DNA from: Chlorokybus atmophyticus
Taxonomy: Eukaryota; Streptophyta; Chlorokybophyceae; Chlorokybales; Chlorokybaceae
DNA: 64,000 nucleotides
Direction: 5' to 3'
Assembly: GCA_009103225.1 (NCBI GenBank)
Contig: RHPI01000560.1
Coordinates: 210,891 to 274,890, forward strand
The translations under genes were made by a program, and so were the position numbers. The notes under the pieces are model-generated. The model was not told the DNA's origin, made no database searches, and saw nothing but the letters and a program-made list of their open reading frames with translations. The first letter of the stretch is position 1. Each line of letters begins with the position of its first letter. Shown one piece after another: positions 45,885 through 57,099 of this stretch.

Positions 45885-48392
45885 GGCAGCGACAGCGGCG
45901 GCGACGGACTTCCTGGCCAGGGCGCGCCTGTGGGAAGGAGAGGGCGGCGACGTCAATGAGGATGTCTCCGCCCTGGACGCCGCCCGCCGCGGGAGCCTGG
46001 GCGCCCTCGTCCATGAAGACTGGCCGCCTGGGCGAGAAGCAAGGCTGCTTGCGGAAGCTCAGGTGCTGTGGGGTGTCGGCGTGCATGTGGGTATGGGCTT
46101 GGGTGTGGGTGTACTTGTAGGCCTCAGTGGTATTGGCCTAGTTTCTATCCTAGTTGCATTGCTCTTGGGCAGGCGTTGGACGCCAGGGTTGCAGCAGGCG
46201 ACGTGGCGACCCTGCCTCTCCTGGGGTGGGTGGTCGGCGTTAAGGACCTTGTCCATGTAGCCGGCATGCCCACCAGAGCCGGCAGCAGCATACCGCCGGA
46301 AGACCTGGCAGGTGACACAAAGCATGCAATGCACAAACAAAAGCATGCATGCTACAAAAGCGAGTTAGTGCATGCTTGAAGCAGCTTCCACGGTCGGTCC
46401 TTGATTTCGTGCATGTGCACCGTTCAGCTTGTCGTTGTAGTGAAGGAGTCAGCTACTGATAAGCAAGCTTGGCCACTTCACTGAACGCACAGCAGTATAC
46501 AACAGTGTGATTGCCTGCGCATGCACGACAGCATAGGAGGGGCTAAGTGCTCACGAAGCCATCTGCCACTGTCATCAGAAGCACTTTCTCATTGAACAGC
46601 TTGTTGTTGGAAAAGAGTAACACGCAGTGTTCATTCGTCCTGCCTTTGCAGTGGAATAAGAAGGGTGTCAACGTTAATATGGCCAGTGCAGGTCCGGAGG
46701 CACAGGTAGTCACCAGACTGCGTGCAGCGGGAGCCTTGTTGGTGAAGTGTGCAACGACCGAGCTAGGCCATTTTGCGCCCGTGCCAGGGGCTCGCAACCC
46801 GCGTGCGCCAGGCCGCACGCCTGGCGGCAGCAGCTGCGGGCCCGCTGCCGCCGTCGCCGCAGGCCTCTGCCGTGCAGCCGTTGGCACACAGACTGTCGGG
46901 TCCGTGTCGCGCCCTGCTGCCTACTGCGCTGTCGTGGGGTTCAAACCCACCCAAGGGCGCATACCCACCTCTGGGCTCGTTCCGGTGAGTGGGACATGCC
47001 GTGTTGGTGGTCGTTGGGTACTAGGGCTGATGGTCGTGTTGCTAACTCACAGCTGGCGCCTAGTTTGGACCATGTGGGTCTCCTTGCAAGGAACGTGGAT
47101 GACCTCACCCAGGCTTGCGCTGCTGTTGGTATCAATGCACACGAGGTGGAAGCTGCTGATTGTGGGGAAGGTCAGTGACGATGGGTGCCATGCACACAAG
47201 CACGCATATGCACACATGCGCGCCTGGCTGCACCTACACACGCATGCAGGTAGGCACGCTTTTTCTGTTACAGTCACGCACAGCGATGTTGACATGCACC
47301 TATTTATAGCAGGGTATCCAGTGCTTGGGATCCCTTGCGAGTACTACCTATCGCACTGTGAGCCGGAGGCCCTCACCCACTTTCATGCGACTCTGCACAC
47401 ACTTCAGGGCCAAGGGTGCAGTTTGTTTCCAGCTTTAGTCACTGCCTCAAGGTCGCAATGATATTTGCCGCTGAATAACAGTTGTCTCCAATCCCAGGTG
47501 GACCATCTGCCCTACATCCATCTTGCAAGACTTTGATGAAGTGCAGCGGTGAGACCAGCTGTCTATTGCGTGTGCTTATGCTGCTTAGGCTTTGTGAGTG
47601 TTCTTGCCTGCGAGCTATGGATCATGCAATAGCACCAGCTGTGCCCGTAGTGACGACTGTTGACACGGTTTATCTGTGCAGACGGCATCGGGTGATACAC
47701 TACGGCGAGTTTGCTCAAGAACAGCGCGAGCTCTTCCCGCGACATGGGCAGACTTACCGCATGCAGGTGCACACTTTGGCTCATGCAAAAGTTGAGAATA
47801 TATAACAATGACTGCTCTACTAATGGTCTGTTTCAGTGAACCACAGACGGCGGAGGTGATCAGGGAAGGCCAAAACTTGCTTAGGCAAGAAGGCGTGTTG
47901 CAACGAGCACGAGAGGCGCGGGTGTCTTGGATGCAAGAGTTGGACAAAGCCTTCAAGGGCGATGGAAGTGAGGGTGCGACATATGATATGCTCATTGCGC
48001 CTGCCGCCACGGGACCTCCACCCAAGGGCTTTGGTATGTTCCCATTGAGTATGACTTCATCACTTGAATTGATGCACTGTTGCATAACCGCTGCCGTGCC
48101 TCAGAGGCGACAGGAAGCCCCATCATGGCCCTCCCATGGACGCACTCGGGGCTGCCCACCATTACGCTGCCTTCAGGGGTGATTGTTGACAACAACCAGG
48201 TATATGTGCTCCTTGGCTTTTTGCAAGTGGGTGAGTTGAGTGAAGAGTGTTTCTTTGCAGGAGTTGCCGGTAGCCATGACGTTGGTTGGACGGCGTGGAG
48301 GGGATGAGGCGTTGCTACGGGCAGCTGCGGCTGTTGAAGGCTGCCTCAAAGCGCGTGTGCCGGAGCCCACTTTAGGTTGCCTGCATTCATAA
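45883..48392 (+). CDS. Amidase-signature family hydrolase
   Basis: Amidase signature enzyme, hydrolysing a C-N amide bond; substrate unknown. Ten exons (45883-46062, 46173-46311, 46692-46984, 47053-47170, 47313-47451, 47498-47548, 47682-47766, 47847-48033, 48105-48199, 48261-48392) encode 472 residues in phase. The Ser-cisSer-Lys triad is visible: Lys in [14 protein letters not shown], Ser in [17 protein letters not shown] and Ser in [20 protein letters not shown]. Later conserved parts are [52 protein letters not shown], and [20 protein letters not shown] then [16 protein letters not shown] replaces the common GSIRxPA. The exon 4 donor could instead lie at 47129. The frame is open upstream to an ATG at 45682, which would run antisense through the crotonase exon 1. 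Confidence 0.9.
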
Positions 48393-49906
48393 CAAGCGAT
48401 GCGGCAGTGATTGCATTTAATGAGAACTGCAGTAAGTCTTGATTGCTGGTGGTAGGCAGTCCGGTAAATATGATTGAAAGCACAGTAATGAGCTGCTAAT
48501 TCGGGCGAAGGATAGGGTATAGCACAGGGGCCAACAAGCAACAATAGCAACTATTAGCAACGCGACAACAATAAAGGCAATAAATACACCACAACAAGCA
48601 ACACACAGCTAGCTAGCTACACTAAGGGGGCTGCTACCTATGTGCGTGCAAGCAGTAGGCAGTGGAGCAGGCAGTGGCAGTTAGGATAGATCTGCCAAAC
48701 TACCTGCACAAGGTAGGGGGACAAATGATATGTAACAATGCAATATGGCGAATGGTTTGCAGTACAAGAGTGCTGCAGTGTACCAGTGAGTGGCCCGTCG
48801 CGACACAGAAGACACAATGGCTGCGATTGCTAGTCATATGCAGCGTTGCTGGCATATCCAGGCATTATTACCTACGTTTGTTGTGCCTTCAATCTGTGCG
48901 ACCACGCGGCTGTGTAAACCACGCTGCCTGATTACGACCAAGCAACTAGCTTTTCCTGCCCTCGTATCCATAGTAGCTTTCTACCGGTGTCACAGAAGAC
49001 ACAGATGCTGCCATTGCGCAAGGCACATCCATTGCCGGCCACCGCATGCAGTTACAAAAGGTTAAATCCTCACATAATCGCTCACAACTTCAACACATCA
49101 ACACCCCGCATGTTGTGTACACTTGTGTACACTGCAATATCACCATATAACCCAGTGAAGACGTAAAGCAACTCACAGTCAACAATTGCTGTGCATCTGC
49201 GAGCCATAATGCGCAACACATTAAGAAACATAGTTTGTGCATGAGTGGTCGGCCAACGGCATTTGCCCGCCACACAACTTACTGCCACGTGCAAGAGATG
49301 GCATTACACATGCTTGCAACTTGCAAGGGAATTACACCCCAACAGATGTCTCCGAACCATGTGCGAGCTTCACAACATTGAGCGGGTCAGCACAACATTG
49401 AGCGGGTCAGCACAACATTTTTATTGGAAGTCTTATTGCCGATATATCAACCGACCCGGTCATTTGCTAATCAATGCAACCTGTTGACACGAAAGCCGCA
49501 GCATGTACCAACGAAACAAGCAGTTTGTTACCTAGTATTTTGACTTCACTGACAACTCGTAATGTTGTTACTCAATCCTCTCTCTACTCAACTGACTGCA
49601 TACTGCCACTGGGAGACCGTCGCTCGCTACTCCCTAAATGCGTCAATTCGATCAACTGCTTTCCGTTCTGACGATCTGCGTCAATATTGCTTCAATGCCG
49701 CAAATTGCTCTGGACAAACGTCTTTCGACCCTCGCTGACAGGGTCGGCTGGAATCGCCAATATTACACGCCAACAAACACGCAACAGCCAATCACAATCT
49801 GCTCCTGCAGCTAGTGCTGACAAAAATGTCGCTTACTCGCAGCAATTCCGCTGCTCAACCTGCATCTGTAATGTAGCTACACCTGGACCCTACCTTGTAT
49901 GCCATT
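48393..49906. other. Convergent intergenic region amidase / DUF1995
   Basis: About 1.5 kb without conserved genes. It contains a 20-bp tandem duplication at 49372-49418 and AGCTAGCTAGCTA near 48607. Confidence 0.4.
49372..49418 (+). repeat. Short tandem repeat, CACAACATTGAGCGGGTCAG
   Basis: Two complete 20-bp units plus a partial third. Too short to be an array of known type. Confidence 0.8.
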
Positions 49907-52061
49907 CTACTTTGAAAGTGACCGCATAAACCGTTGCAGTGAAGCCAGCATTCCCATAGCCTCAGCAGCAGCAGATGGTGTTTCATTGCGCTCAGCGGCG
50001 TCCGCCTCAAGGATGATGTTCTGCAGCACAAGCACGCAATGAAGCCCCTTGGTAATGACTCGCCCCAGCACGCACATGTTAAGAAAGACTCACCTCCAGC
50101 GCATCGCCACTAGGTCTGAAGTCACGCTCGGCAACCAGCTTGTACCGACCCTCCAGCTCAGGGTCCTCCAGAAACACTTGCCATGGCCTGCGTTGTAGGC
50201 AAAGCAACACGTTGACCTTGCACGCAGTCCTTGGCATGCATAAACACAATTCAGGAACACACAGTGGTGCACTGTACTTACAGCGGATATTTCCGAAACA
50301 CGCTGCCACCTCCCGGCAATGGCCGCAGTGAGTAGGCTACTGCGAATGTGCTGCCAGTACACATGTTACCGATCGATATTAGTGTGACCTGTTCGGCTGC
50401 TAGGACATGAGACGGCAAGCACAACACAACACAACTTACTTCAGAAAGGAGTCTCGCATGCGCCTGACATTGAGACCTATTCCGACGTCACCGCTTTGTA
50501 GCGCTGGATTCCACATGATTAAAGGCCGAGGCTGGAACGCGTGATACATACAACGTCAGCCAATGCCAACACAGTGGAAACCTGATGCACGCTATACTGC
50601 CTCAGCATGTCAAGAAAATGCTGCATACATTGCCACCCTCTTCATCGGCAAGAAGCGTGCCAATTGCAGTGACTTGCTTCAACATCTGGTAGTCTGGCGC
50701 AAGCAGAACAACCACCTTGTCGCTCTCGCTAATAGGCTGGCGATCTGTCAAACTGCAACCAACTTCAATGCAAACTGCAGAAAGACACTCATCCTATACC
50801 GCATGATATAACTGTCAACTGGCATGCTACACGCTCACGCACACCTTGCTATTGAGAACGTGGCGTCCGTCCACAAACTCTTCAGCCATGCTGCAGCCCC
50901 AACATCAGGCAGAACAGCCTTAAGATTCTGTCAGGCACACATAAAACATTGCTTACGTTTGGACAATAGCGCATGCAATGAGCAAGCAGGTAGCTGCAAG
51001 CAGTGATTGCAACAGCCCAGACTAAGCGCAGCACCTGTCCTATGTCCAGGTTCGCTTGCAATGCATCCATGAACCGTCGCATCAAGTTGTAGATACGCTG
51101 TTGATCACCTTCTTCTGCTCTGTTCTCCAGCTCAGGTATCAACAACTCGACCTGCACCACGCCAATGCGCATTCAACAACTGCGATGCCATACATGCTCA
51201 TGAGCAAAGCATGAGCCATGCTGTATTCAAGAGTCAACAAACCGTACCACTACTCGCTGTCCACCAGCGTCCATCACATCTATACACGATCTGCCTGCCG
51301 TTTCCACGGCATCTTCTAGCGAGTCGGGAAGTATACTGCAGCACAACCATTGGGCAAGATGAGCACAAACACGTTAAGTGGAATGTGTGACGTGCCAGCA
51401 AGTGCGCCCTCCAGCAACCTGAAGAGCAGACGCACCTGTCAGCCCGATCTTCCAGCTGAGGTAGAGCGCCATTCGTGCCGGATGTGCTTGCCTCTTGCGA
51501 CGAAGCACATGCGACAAGAGCTGTGCGTGCATGCGATGCTTTGCCCCTCTGCGAGAGCGCCCTAACCTGGGTAGGTGATCAGCTGTGAGAAGGCAGAAGG
51601 CAACAAGCAGGAATAATTGCTTCACATGCTCAACGTGAAACATGCAAGCTAGGTGCATCACGTCAGCGAAAAAGTACCTCAAATAAGCCACCTACCATAC
51701 ACTCAAGACACAAGACGACATGACGCTCAACCAGGAACAACTTGAATTTGTAACACTGTGATACAAGCGTAATGCACAAGAGTGCGAAGCGAGAGCATAC
51801 CGCAAGCAGTCATTGCATTCTATCGCTCCCAGACATTAATTGCAGTTGGATTGCAAGAAAAGATTGTTGGAGAAATGGCGGTACATGTTGAATTACGTAC
51901 ATGCATGCAAGCTGCCCACGTGCCCCAAACCCTAGCCTGACCTGTTGAGGAGAGCGGTGAGCCACTCTCAGCAACGCTCGCACAGACGCCCTGGGGCGCA
52001 ATGCGGCAGCATGCGGACTCCGCACCGCAACCGCAGCGCTCAATGACAGCGCAAGCGCCAT
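49907..52061 (-). CDS. DUF1995 plastid protein (LPA3-related)
   Basis: DUF1995 family, which includes Arabidopsis LPA3, a plastid factor for photosystem II accumulation. Ten exons (52061-51942, 51548-51436, 51335-51248, 51151-51035, 50927-50845, 50752-50629, 50531-50440, 50350-50282, 50187-50094, 50020-49907) encode 337 residues with every phase closing. The N-terminus (MALALSLSAAVAVRSPHAAA, Arg-rich, to TALVACASS) is a convincing plastid transit peptide. The domain shows ILPDSLEDAVETAGRS, VVVELLIPELENRAEEGDQQ, AVLPDVGAAAWLKSLW, KVVVLLAPDYQML, RPLIMWNPALQSGDVGIGLN, FAVAYSLRPLPGGSVFRKYP and LPWQVFLEDPELEGRYKLVA. Whether it is LPA3 itself or the paralogous group needs a tree. A minus-strand TGTAA lies about 140 nt past the stop (49763-49767). 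Confidence 0.9.
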
Positions 52062-53497
52062 GTCTCTCCCACTGTTACACCACCAATCCACCCCGCCCAC
52101 CCCGCCCACCTCCACCTCCAATCCTGCCGCTCAGCAGCCTGCCAGGATTAGGGTTTGGGACGCCTTGAAGGGAGCCTGTGACCCGTTTGGAGCGAACCAC
52201 CCCACACTGATTCACCAGTTTCAGTGAACGAATCAAACACGTGCAACGATCGATCCAGCATTGAAACCAGTCAGTGAGAGTTTCGCACCAATTCAAGCTG
52301 TTCACTGTCAGTGAATCAGTGCTGCCCTTCTGCTGCAACCAATGAGGTTGAACTCGAAGTCGCAGCAGGTTGTTAGCATCATCATCAGTCGGTCACATCA
52401 ATTCGATAAACCACGCGCCTTTGCAAAGCGAAATTGTTCCTTTGCATGCCGCTGCTCTCCCGCAGCAACTAACCCATGAACCGGTTCAGATTGTAAGTTC
52501 TACCGGCCAGCGACGTGAGCGACGACGTACAAATATCGTTCTAACTATACATTGTACTGACTGTACGTGTAGCCTGGCTGAGAAAAAACGGTACGCGGGG
52601 GAGTTGATGTCAACGGGTACTTGCTGAGCGCTACGCTGCGCTGCGCTGCGCTGCCGTGCGGCGGCATTGGCGACGTGGGCGGCGGCATCTTACTGCTTGG
52701 TGGGGCGGTGGTAGGCAAGGTGCACCATGGCGTGTGCCATAGGCTCCGTTGCTGCGGGGTTGAAGCTGAACAGCTTGGCTCCCACTTCTGGGTTGAGGTG
52801 ACCGTTGAGCTGCCGCTGCCGCTCCTGCTATGCTATGGTTGACGTGTTGTGCCTGAGCAGCAACTGTCATTGCCAGCTGGCTGCTTCGATTCGCATGTTG
52901 CTGTCGTGTGTTTTGGTTGGCTATGGTAAAGTCGTAGTTGATTGATATAGTATAACGTGGGGGGCAATTTGACAGCTGTCCTTTCATTGCTCGCCCGCCC
53001 TTTCGTTCCTTCCGAGTTCACCTGAACATGTGGCGATCAAAGCAGTGTCATGCTTGTTGCACTAGAATGCGACATGCATGGAGGCTACCTGTGTCGCAAG
53101 CTTTGTGCAGTGAGGGCAGGTTGCCAATCCGGTGAGTCATTACGCAGCGTGCAAAATGCACTCTGTCATGTTATCAATCCAACACATACTGTAACTTTGT
53201 CATAGCCAACTCAAAGTAACGGTTGTCACTAGCGTTTTGTCATGTTTGGTTGCATCACCCGTCAACCGCAAGTACAATGAACAGTCGCAACAGGCTGGAC
53301 CATTAAAATGCGTCCTCTGTTGCTTCGTCAGTTAACTCGCACATGCGCGAAGACATACATACATACTATGCAGAATATGTTATCACAATTATACACAAGT
53401 CCCCNNNNNNNNCCCCCCCCCCCCCCCCCCCCCCTCTCTCAGATGAGCGCAATGTCAAGTGACCTCCAGTCGTTCTTGCGTTGGAGAATAAGCTCAG
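52062..53497. other. Intergenic region with assembly gap
   Basis: Upstream regions of DUF1995 (-) and the antiporter (+). A GCTGC run lies at about 52632-52653. Eight N (53405-53412) and a poly-C run (53413-53434) mark a gap that probably hides the antiporter's first exon. Confidence 0.5.
53405..53434. other. Assembly gap and poly-C run
   Basis: Eight N followed by 22 C. Sequence here is unreliable. Confidence 0.95.
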
Positions 53498-56385
53498 AAT
53501 GCTTCTCCATTTCCATGCAGGCCTGCACAACAAGCCAGGCTTGCAAGGGCTGGGAGCTTGGGTGTCTCGTCTGCGCCAAGCACGTTGAGGCTCGGAGCTG
53601 GCCGCCGGTGTCACAGGATACGCACTGCCTGCTCCGCGTCCAAGGATGCGAAAGCCGCTCTGGATGATGCCGGCGATGCAGGCAAGCGCGCCTTGCGCGA
53701 TGCGGAGAACGCTGTTGATGGAGCTGGCGATGCAGGCAAGCGCGTACTGCAAGATGCGGAGGATGCTGTTGAGGGTGCCAGGAAGACGGGCAAAGACTTC
53801 ATTGACGACACAAAAGTCACGGCGCAGAAAACAGTGGCTACTGCGGTGAGGAATTGCTAGGTGCAGCTTTGACAGATGTGTTGTAGGTGTAGGTTGATAG
53901 CGCTATGAAAATGACCTCACCACTTGCGACACGCAGGTGCAAACCCCAGTGTACTCCAAGGAGTTTCTGAACTCCCGGATCGTCACATTCGCTGGCATCT
54001 TTATTGGGTAGGCGTTAAGTATAACATTGGCGACGCACCTGAGGATAGTGTCCACACCTCGTTCAGCTTACAAAAGTTTAGAGTACTTTACACGCATCCT
54101 GACCACCTCTTGTTGTGCAGCTATGGCAGCTACTACCTCACACGCAACAGCCTGACATTTGTTGCACCAGTTATGATGAACGATCCTGCTCTTGGTCTGA
54201 GCCTTGCGCAAGTTGGAGGCCTGACATCCATCATGCCAGTGGCGTATGGTATCTCCAAGTTCCTGAGCGGTGTGCTCGGATCACGCACATCACCTGTTCA
54301 ATTGCTAGCAGGTGCGCTACCGCTACCATTGAAGCCTGTTTCTGCTTCTTATACCACACACATAAGTATCGCACAGCACATGCACGAGCATGCATCGTTA
54401 TCATCTTGGTTGTTGCAGGTGGGCTTATGGCCACTGCAGTTGTGAACATTGCCTTTGGGTTCGGCTCCGCCTACCTTTGGTTCTGCACCCTGTGGGCAGC
54501 CAACGGTGTTCTTCAGGTCTGGTGTGGTCAATGGAGTTCAGTGCTCATGAAACAAGCAAACTATCTGCTGCTTGCAAGTACAAACCAGCAGTTCTATCCG
54601 TGCAGGGCTTGGGAGCGCCTGCGTGTGCTCGCCTCCTCACCTCCTGGTTTGCCAGCAAAGAAAGAGGCACGTATTGGGGCTTCTGGACTGCCTCAAACAA
54701 TGTCGGTGGTTTTGCAGCTCCTCTGCTGGCTGGTTACGCCGCCAAGCACTATGGCTGGAGGTAAACATGGCTTGTAGATCATTTCTGGGCTGCGCATGGT
54801 CTACACTAGCAGGCAGCCTTTGGGTTTGAGTTGGTGGGTGGTTTGAGGGGCGAGTAACTGTTAGCACCGCTGGTGCAGTTGCAACAGACAATTGTGCTCA
54901 TAGTACTATGCCACAACAATTGTGCGAACCCTGCATCAGTACGTAAGGTTGCTTGTGCTTTGTGCAGATGGGGTATGTATGCCCCTGGACTGGTAGGCAT
55001 AGTGGTGGGACTATTGCTGCTGACTGCAATGAAGGACAGCCCAGAGAGTCAAGGTTTCGCCCCTGTTGAGCAAGCAGCAAAGAAGGCAGTAGCCGGTGAG
55101 GCGCGGCTCTAACCATGACCAATGTTCCCTGCATGCTGTTTGTGCGTGAGTGCAGCAATGCAATACCAAGCCATATTGTACCGCTTTGATACTCACCTGC
55201 GATGGTGTTTAGCTGCAACTGGTGCCAAGCCTCCGTCCATGATGGAGTCCTTGCGAGAAGAAGTGTTGAAGAATAAGTATGTTTGGCTGTTTGCCATCAC
55301 GTACTTCTTTGTGTATGTGGTGCGCCAGGGAGTCACCTCCTGGTTCATCTTTTACTTGCTGAAGGTGAGTGGTTGCATATATTTCCATCCACTCTGAGTT
55401 AACGGTGTGTAACACCAATGGCCAATGTGTAACAGGCCAAGGGTGTAACAGATGCCGCTACAGCTGCAGTGCGTGTTTCCGGGCTGGAGTTGGGTGGACT
55501 TGTAGGCAGCTTGTCAGCAGGCAAGGAACACCCTTCAACAGGATGCTAGTTGCATTCACATTCACAGAATGTGTTAGCATCATGGGGCTTTGGCTTTGAG
55601 ACTTACTCTTCGTTTGCATTGTACCTCAGGCAAGCTGTCTGACTATCTCATCTCCAAGAACACAAGCGGCAAGGATGGCAATGTAGGACTGCGTGTCAAG
55701 GTATGTTTATTGCGTACGTGTAACATGTGCTGAGATGTTCCATTCAGCTGACAGCTGAACGTGTGTATGTCTGTTTATGCAGGTGGTCATGGCGTACTCC
55801 GCTTTGACAGCAGCATTCCTGTTCCTCTTCTCCATCTGCCCCAATGTGTCCTGGATGCAGTGGCTGAATGTGACTGCAGTGGGCTTTGCCCTGTATGGCC
55901 CACAGATGCTCATTGGGCTGGCTGGCGCTGAGTGCGTGTCCAGGAATGCTGTCGGCGCGTGCCAAGGCTTCCTGGGATGGATTTCCTACTTGGGTACGAA
56001 TTGTATTGAAACAAAGCTGCTCAACTGTTGTATCAAATGTACCCGCCATGCAACCTTCAATTGAGTTTGGCTTGCACGCCTCCTGTCTCTCCATGTGTCA
56101 AATTGCAAGTGAACGAAGGGTGTCTTGTGAACAACAAACCTAGGTCTAAGTGCTGGGGTTGGACATTTGTTTCTGTTTGGTTGACTGAAGCACTTGATTG
56201 ATGTGTGGTCCTTGTGTACAGGTGCTGCGAATGCAGGAGCACCGCTTGCCATGGTTGTTCAGAAGTATGGCTGGGGAGTGTACTTCACAACACTCATCAG
56301 TGCCTGTGTCATCTGCTTGGTGCTGCTGCTCCCTATGATGAACCTCAAGAGCTATGTACAACAAGAAGCAGCGAAGACTGCTTGA
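53498..56385 (+). CDS. Organophosphate:phosphate antiporter, LEA-like N-terminus (5' incomplete)
   Basis: Major-facilitator transporter of the GlpT/UhpT class, exchanging sugar- or glycerol-phosphate for phosphate. Exons 53498-53845, 53937-54007, 54121-54311, 54419-54516, 54606-54760, 54968-55095, 55213-55364, 55436-55520, 55630-55700, 55783-55993 and 56222-56385 stay in frame. Core motifs: SRIVTFAGIFIGYGSYYLTR, GLTSIMPVAYGISKFLSGVL, GLGAPACARLLTSWFASKER, GTYWGFWTASNNVGGFAAPL, YFFVYVVRQGVTSW, GFALYGPQMLIGLAGAECVS. The first exon is unusual: a transit-like stretch (STLRLGAGRRCHRIRTACSA) then two 18-residue repeats (AGDAGKRALRDAENAVDG and AGDAGKRVLQDAEDAVEG), LEA/apolipoprotein-like, directly before the first membrane span. 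The exon 8-9 intron has a GC donor (GCAAGG). The start codon lies upstream, probably at or near the gap. A TGTAA follows the stop by about 32 nt. Confidence 0.9.
53669..53776 (+). repeat. Two 54-bp coding tandem repeats in antiporter N-terminus
   Basis: Units 53669-53722 and 53723-53776, each encoding AGDAGKR(A/V)L(R/Q)DAE(N/D)AV(D/E)G. Differences are mostly conservative, so the coding repeat is maintained. Confidence 0.9.
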
Positions 56386-57099
56386 ACCCCATGCACCAAA
56401 CCCCACACAGGGTACATGTAACCAGTCTCATGCACTTATTCATATGGTAGTTGGGTCTGCCAGTCTGTACTTTTGTAATTACTTTATTTTGTATGGTTTT
56501 GTGACACCATGTTGCAGTACTGCGGTTTGCATGTGCAAACCTGTGCAAACCTCTGTGTCCAGACATGTTTTCCATCGGCTCAGCAAGACTTGCTGCATCT
56601 GACAAATACCAACTAACGCTCTCAACAAGGTTGAGTCGCATGTTCACCATGGTGTCAGTTTCTTTGACCACATTTCCAGCAATGCTGATAGGTCCATGTA
56701 CTGCCTGAAGTACAAAGTATAGGCTGCGGGTGGCTCAGACACCCTTCCTGTTGATTGAGTTGGTGTATTGCACTGCTGCCTGTCGTGTAATATGTGTGGT
56801 ACACAAATGCGATGCAGGATTGTATTAGACGTTGGGAACTTGCCACTGTGGAAACCCATGCAGTATATCATATACCACTCACAAATACTCCGTATGCATG
56901 TGTACATAGCATAGATGCAGTATAAACATGCTCTGCACCAGAATTGAAACCACTTGCAAAACGTGTGAGGTGGTGATCAGAAATCCTGGCAACGCAGCCA
57001 ACGCACAACTTGTTCTCAACCAGTGTTTGCCCTTAAGCATTGGCCCGCACAAACAAACCTCAGCAACAAAAGCAGATTCTGTAGCATTTATAGGGATGG
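56386..57099. other. Convergent intergenic region antiporter / COG3
   Basis: About 700 bp between converging stops. TGTAA words on the plus strand lie at 56417-56421 and near 56474. No gene recognised. Confidence 0.5.
56417..56421 (+). terminator. Candidate TGTAA poly(A) signal (antiporter)
   Basis: TGTAA 32 nt after the antiporter stop codon, a plausible distance for a green-algal poly(A) signal. Confidence 0.5.

Noticed and set aside
46063-46172. Apparent membrane segment ([20 protein letters not shown]) in the amidase
   Set aside because: It is encoded by a GT-AG intron between LLAEAQ and ALDARVA; removing it restores the amidase alignment and phase.
49372-49418. Tandem 20-bp repeat as a CRISPR array
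   Set aside because: Units are directly adjacent with no spacers, and there are only two complete copies.
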